Origin: Hymenobacter baengnokdamensis
GTDB lineage: Bacteria; Bacteroidota; Bacteroidia; Cytophagales; Hymenobacteraceae
Assembly (NCBI RefSeq): GCF_008728635.1
Contig: NZ_CP044285.1
Coordinates: 1,736,001-1,800,000 of the forward strand
DNA: 64,000 bases
Direction: 5' to 3'
Each line of letters begins with the position of its first letter. Position 1 is the stretch's first letter. Shown piece after piece: positions 62,974-64,000 of the stretch. The position numbers and the translations under genes are program-made. The notes under the pieces were generated by a model. That model saw only the letters and a program-made list of their open reading frames with translations, made no database searches and was not told the origin of the DNA.

Positions 62974-63516
62974 CTACCAGGTGCAGCCCACCCCGTAGCG
63001 CCGCTTGATTCGATAAGTCATTTTGCGCCATTGGCTCGGCAGCAGCGCTTCCCCGGCGCCGCACTTCCACAGGCCCCGCCCACCCGCTATTGCCGCCGCC
63101 TGTTGCGCGGCCCGCGCGGCTAGCCGGCGCGTGGGGTCCCACGCCCAGGCCCACCCGCGCACCACTAGCAGCGAGTCCAGCGCCAGGGCTGGCCCACTAG
63201 CTACCGGCAGCCGCACCGTGGCCAGCATCCGCCCATATAGGTCGAGGCCTTGCCGCGTCAGCCACACCCGCCGCTCGGGCCAAAGCAGCTGCCGCACCGA
63301 GTCGGTGGCCTGCGCGCCAAATGCCTGGTCGTGCTCGGGGGCATCCACGCCCAGCAGCCGTACCCGGCGCACCGCGCCCCCGGCCAGCACGTCGTAGGTG
63401 TCGCCATCTACCACCCGTACCACCCGGCCTGCCTCTACGGTTTGCCCCTGTGCCGACCCCGCCCACAGCCCCGCGGTCAGCAACAAAAGCCCACACTTGC
63501 TAATTGCATTTTTCAT
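62974..63516 (-). CDS. Secreted staphylococcal-nuclease-like thermonuclease
   Basis: 180 residues with a signal peptide (about 1-24, ending SAQGQ). The SNase fold shows VRVVDGDTYDV (about 33-43; active-site Asp), VRLLGVDAPE (about 52-61; Arg and Glu pair) and LYGRMLATVRL (about 93-103; second Arg). It would degrade DNA or RNA outside the cytoplasm in a calcium-dependent way. Confidence 0.87.
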   Translation of the reverse strand: MKNAISKCGLLLLTAGLWAGSAQGQTVEAGRVVRVVDGDTYDVLAGGAVRRVRLLGVDAPEHDQAFGAQATDSVRQLLWPERRVWLTRQGLDLYGRMLATVRLPVASGPALALDSLLVVRGWAWAWDPTRRLAARAAQQAAAIAGGRGLWKCGAGEALLPSQWRKMTYRIKRRYGVGCTW

Positions 63517-63586
63517 GGAACGAAGCTAGCGGGCACTTAACCTGAATTATCTTCGCAGTGCCCCGTTTGCCCCATTACGCCCTCAT

Positions 63587-63823
63587 ATGCCCCCGCTCCG
63601 AATCTGCATTTATCCCAAGGACGTGGCTGCCCTGACCGGCCGCAGCTACGACGCGGCCAAGCGCCTGCTGCGCCAAGCGCGCGCCGCTGCCGGCAAGCCC
63701 ACCGGGGCCCTGCTCACCGTAGCCGACTTCTGCCACCACACCGGCCTTAACGAGCAGGAAGTAACCGCCGCCCTCAACCGCCAAGTCAGCAGCACTACCC
63801 CGCCTCTGCGCCGCGCCGTCTAG
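63587..63823 (+). CDS. Small Bacteroidetes HTH protein
   Basis: 78 residues. ICIYPKDVAALTGRSYDAAKRLLR (about 6-29) is a putative HTH; small proteins of this type (starting with IYPKDV) are common in Bacteroidetes, without a known job. It is divergent from the thermonuclease gene. Confidence 0.65.
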   Translation: MPPLRICIYPKDVAALTGRSYDAAKRLLRQARAAAGKPTGALLTVADFCHHTGLNEQEVTAALNRQVSSTTPPLRRAV

Positions 63824-63927
63824 GTGATAGTATAAGGCCTGCAATTCTCATCGGTTCTCATCGCCTACCGCAACCGCACCGCAGCGCGAGCATAGTGGAA
63901 GCATAGCAGTAGTATGAGCCCGGCAAC

Positions 63928-63963
63928 AAAACGGCCCGCCCCCACTAGGGAACGGGCCGTTTT
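63928..63963. terminator. Terminator near the window end
   Basis: AAAACGGCCCG and CGGGCCGTTTT arms; it probably ends a - strand gene whose TAA (63983-63981) and last few Ala codons are at the window end. Confidence 0.8.
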
Positions 63964-64000
63964 CTTTTCCAGCGTAAAGGTTAGGCCGCCGCAGCTGCCA

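Noticed and set aside
1..64000. CRISPR arrays and Cas genes
   Set aside because: No regularly spaced direct repeats or Cas motifs were seen.

Overview
The window looks like chromosome of a high-GC Bacteroidota, most likely Hymenobacter or a close relative. This rests on GC-rich genes with no Shine-Dalgarno pattern, TAnnTTTG-type promoter cores, SprB-like repeats, and phage and helix-turn-helix families typical of Bacteroidetes. No rRNA, tRNA or CRISPR array was seen. Almost everything is accessory DNA: phage genes, a long defence island, three insertion sequences and a second phage-like module.

Layout. (1) 1-12.7 kb: late genes of a phage or prophage, all on +. They comprise a head or connector gene cut by the window edge, membrane proteins and a CHAP lysin, small tail-completion-type genes, two large baseplate-like proteins (one with SprB-like repeats), and a 996-residue tape measure protein. 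An AT-rich ORF and a small serine recombinase follow. (2) 12.8-19.3 kb: a tyrosine integrase and an S24-type repressor on -, a divergent promoter region with a candidate operator, then early genes on + (HTH proteins, a DUF1376 protein, a DnaB helicase). No capsid or packaging genes follow, so this could be a phage satellite or the start of a second, cargo-filled prophage. (3) 19.4-46.7 kb: a defence island. It holds an unassigned two-gene soluble-plus-membrane cassette, McrBC with an EVE-like reader region, a Type I R-M system with fused HsdM-HsdS plus HsdR and a metallopeptidase, a K+-channel-like protein divergent from a DUF6615-type nuclease, an HNH endonuclease with a second frameshifted copy, and a DarT-NADAR-type toxin-antitoxin pair. 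An IS3 element and an unassigned operon of secreted, coiled-coil and cysteine-peptidase-like proteins also lie here. (4) 46.8-51.5 kb: ordinary genes (STAS-like, Nudix, VOC, metallo-beta-lactamase fold, DUF72) and a frameshifted IS982 element.

(5) 51.5-64 kb: a second phage-like or plasmid-like module. It has an M15 peptidase with a holin-like partner, a 1.4 kb GC-rich non-coding stretch, small early genes (one split by an IS5 element with a CTAG target duplication), a RecB-type nuclease, an AbiEi-like protein, a DUF1016 nuclease, a pair of paralogues with constant N-termini and divergent C-termini, a conserved Bacteroidetes protein of unknown role, a secreted thermonuclease and an HTH protein.

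The best candidates for undescribed systems are the 38.8-44.5 kb operon, the 19.4-20.9 kb pair and the channel/DUF6615 pair. All functions are inferred by reading motifs; no database search was run.
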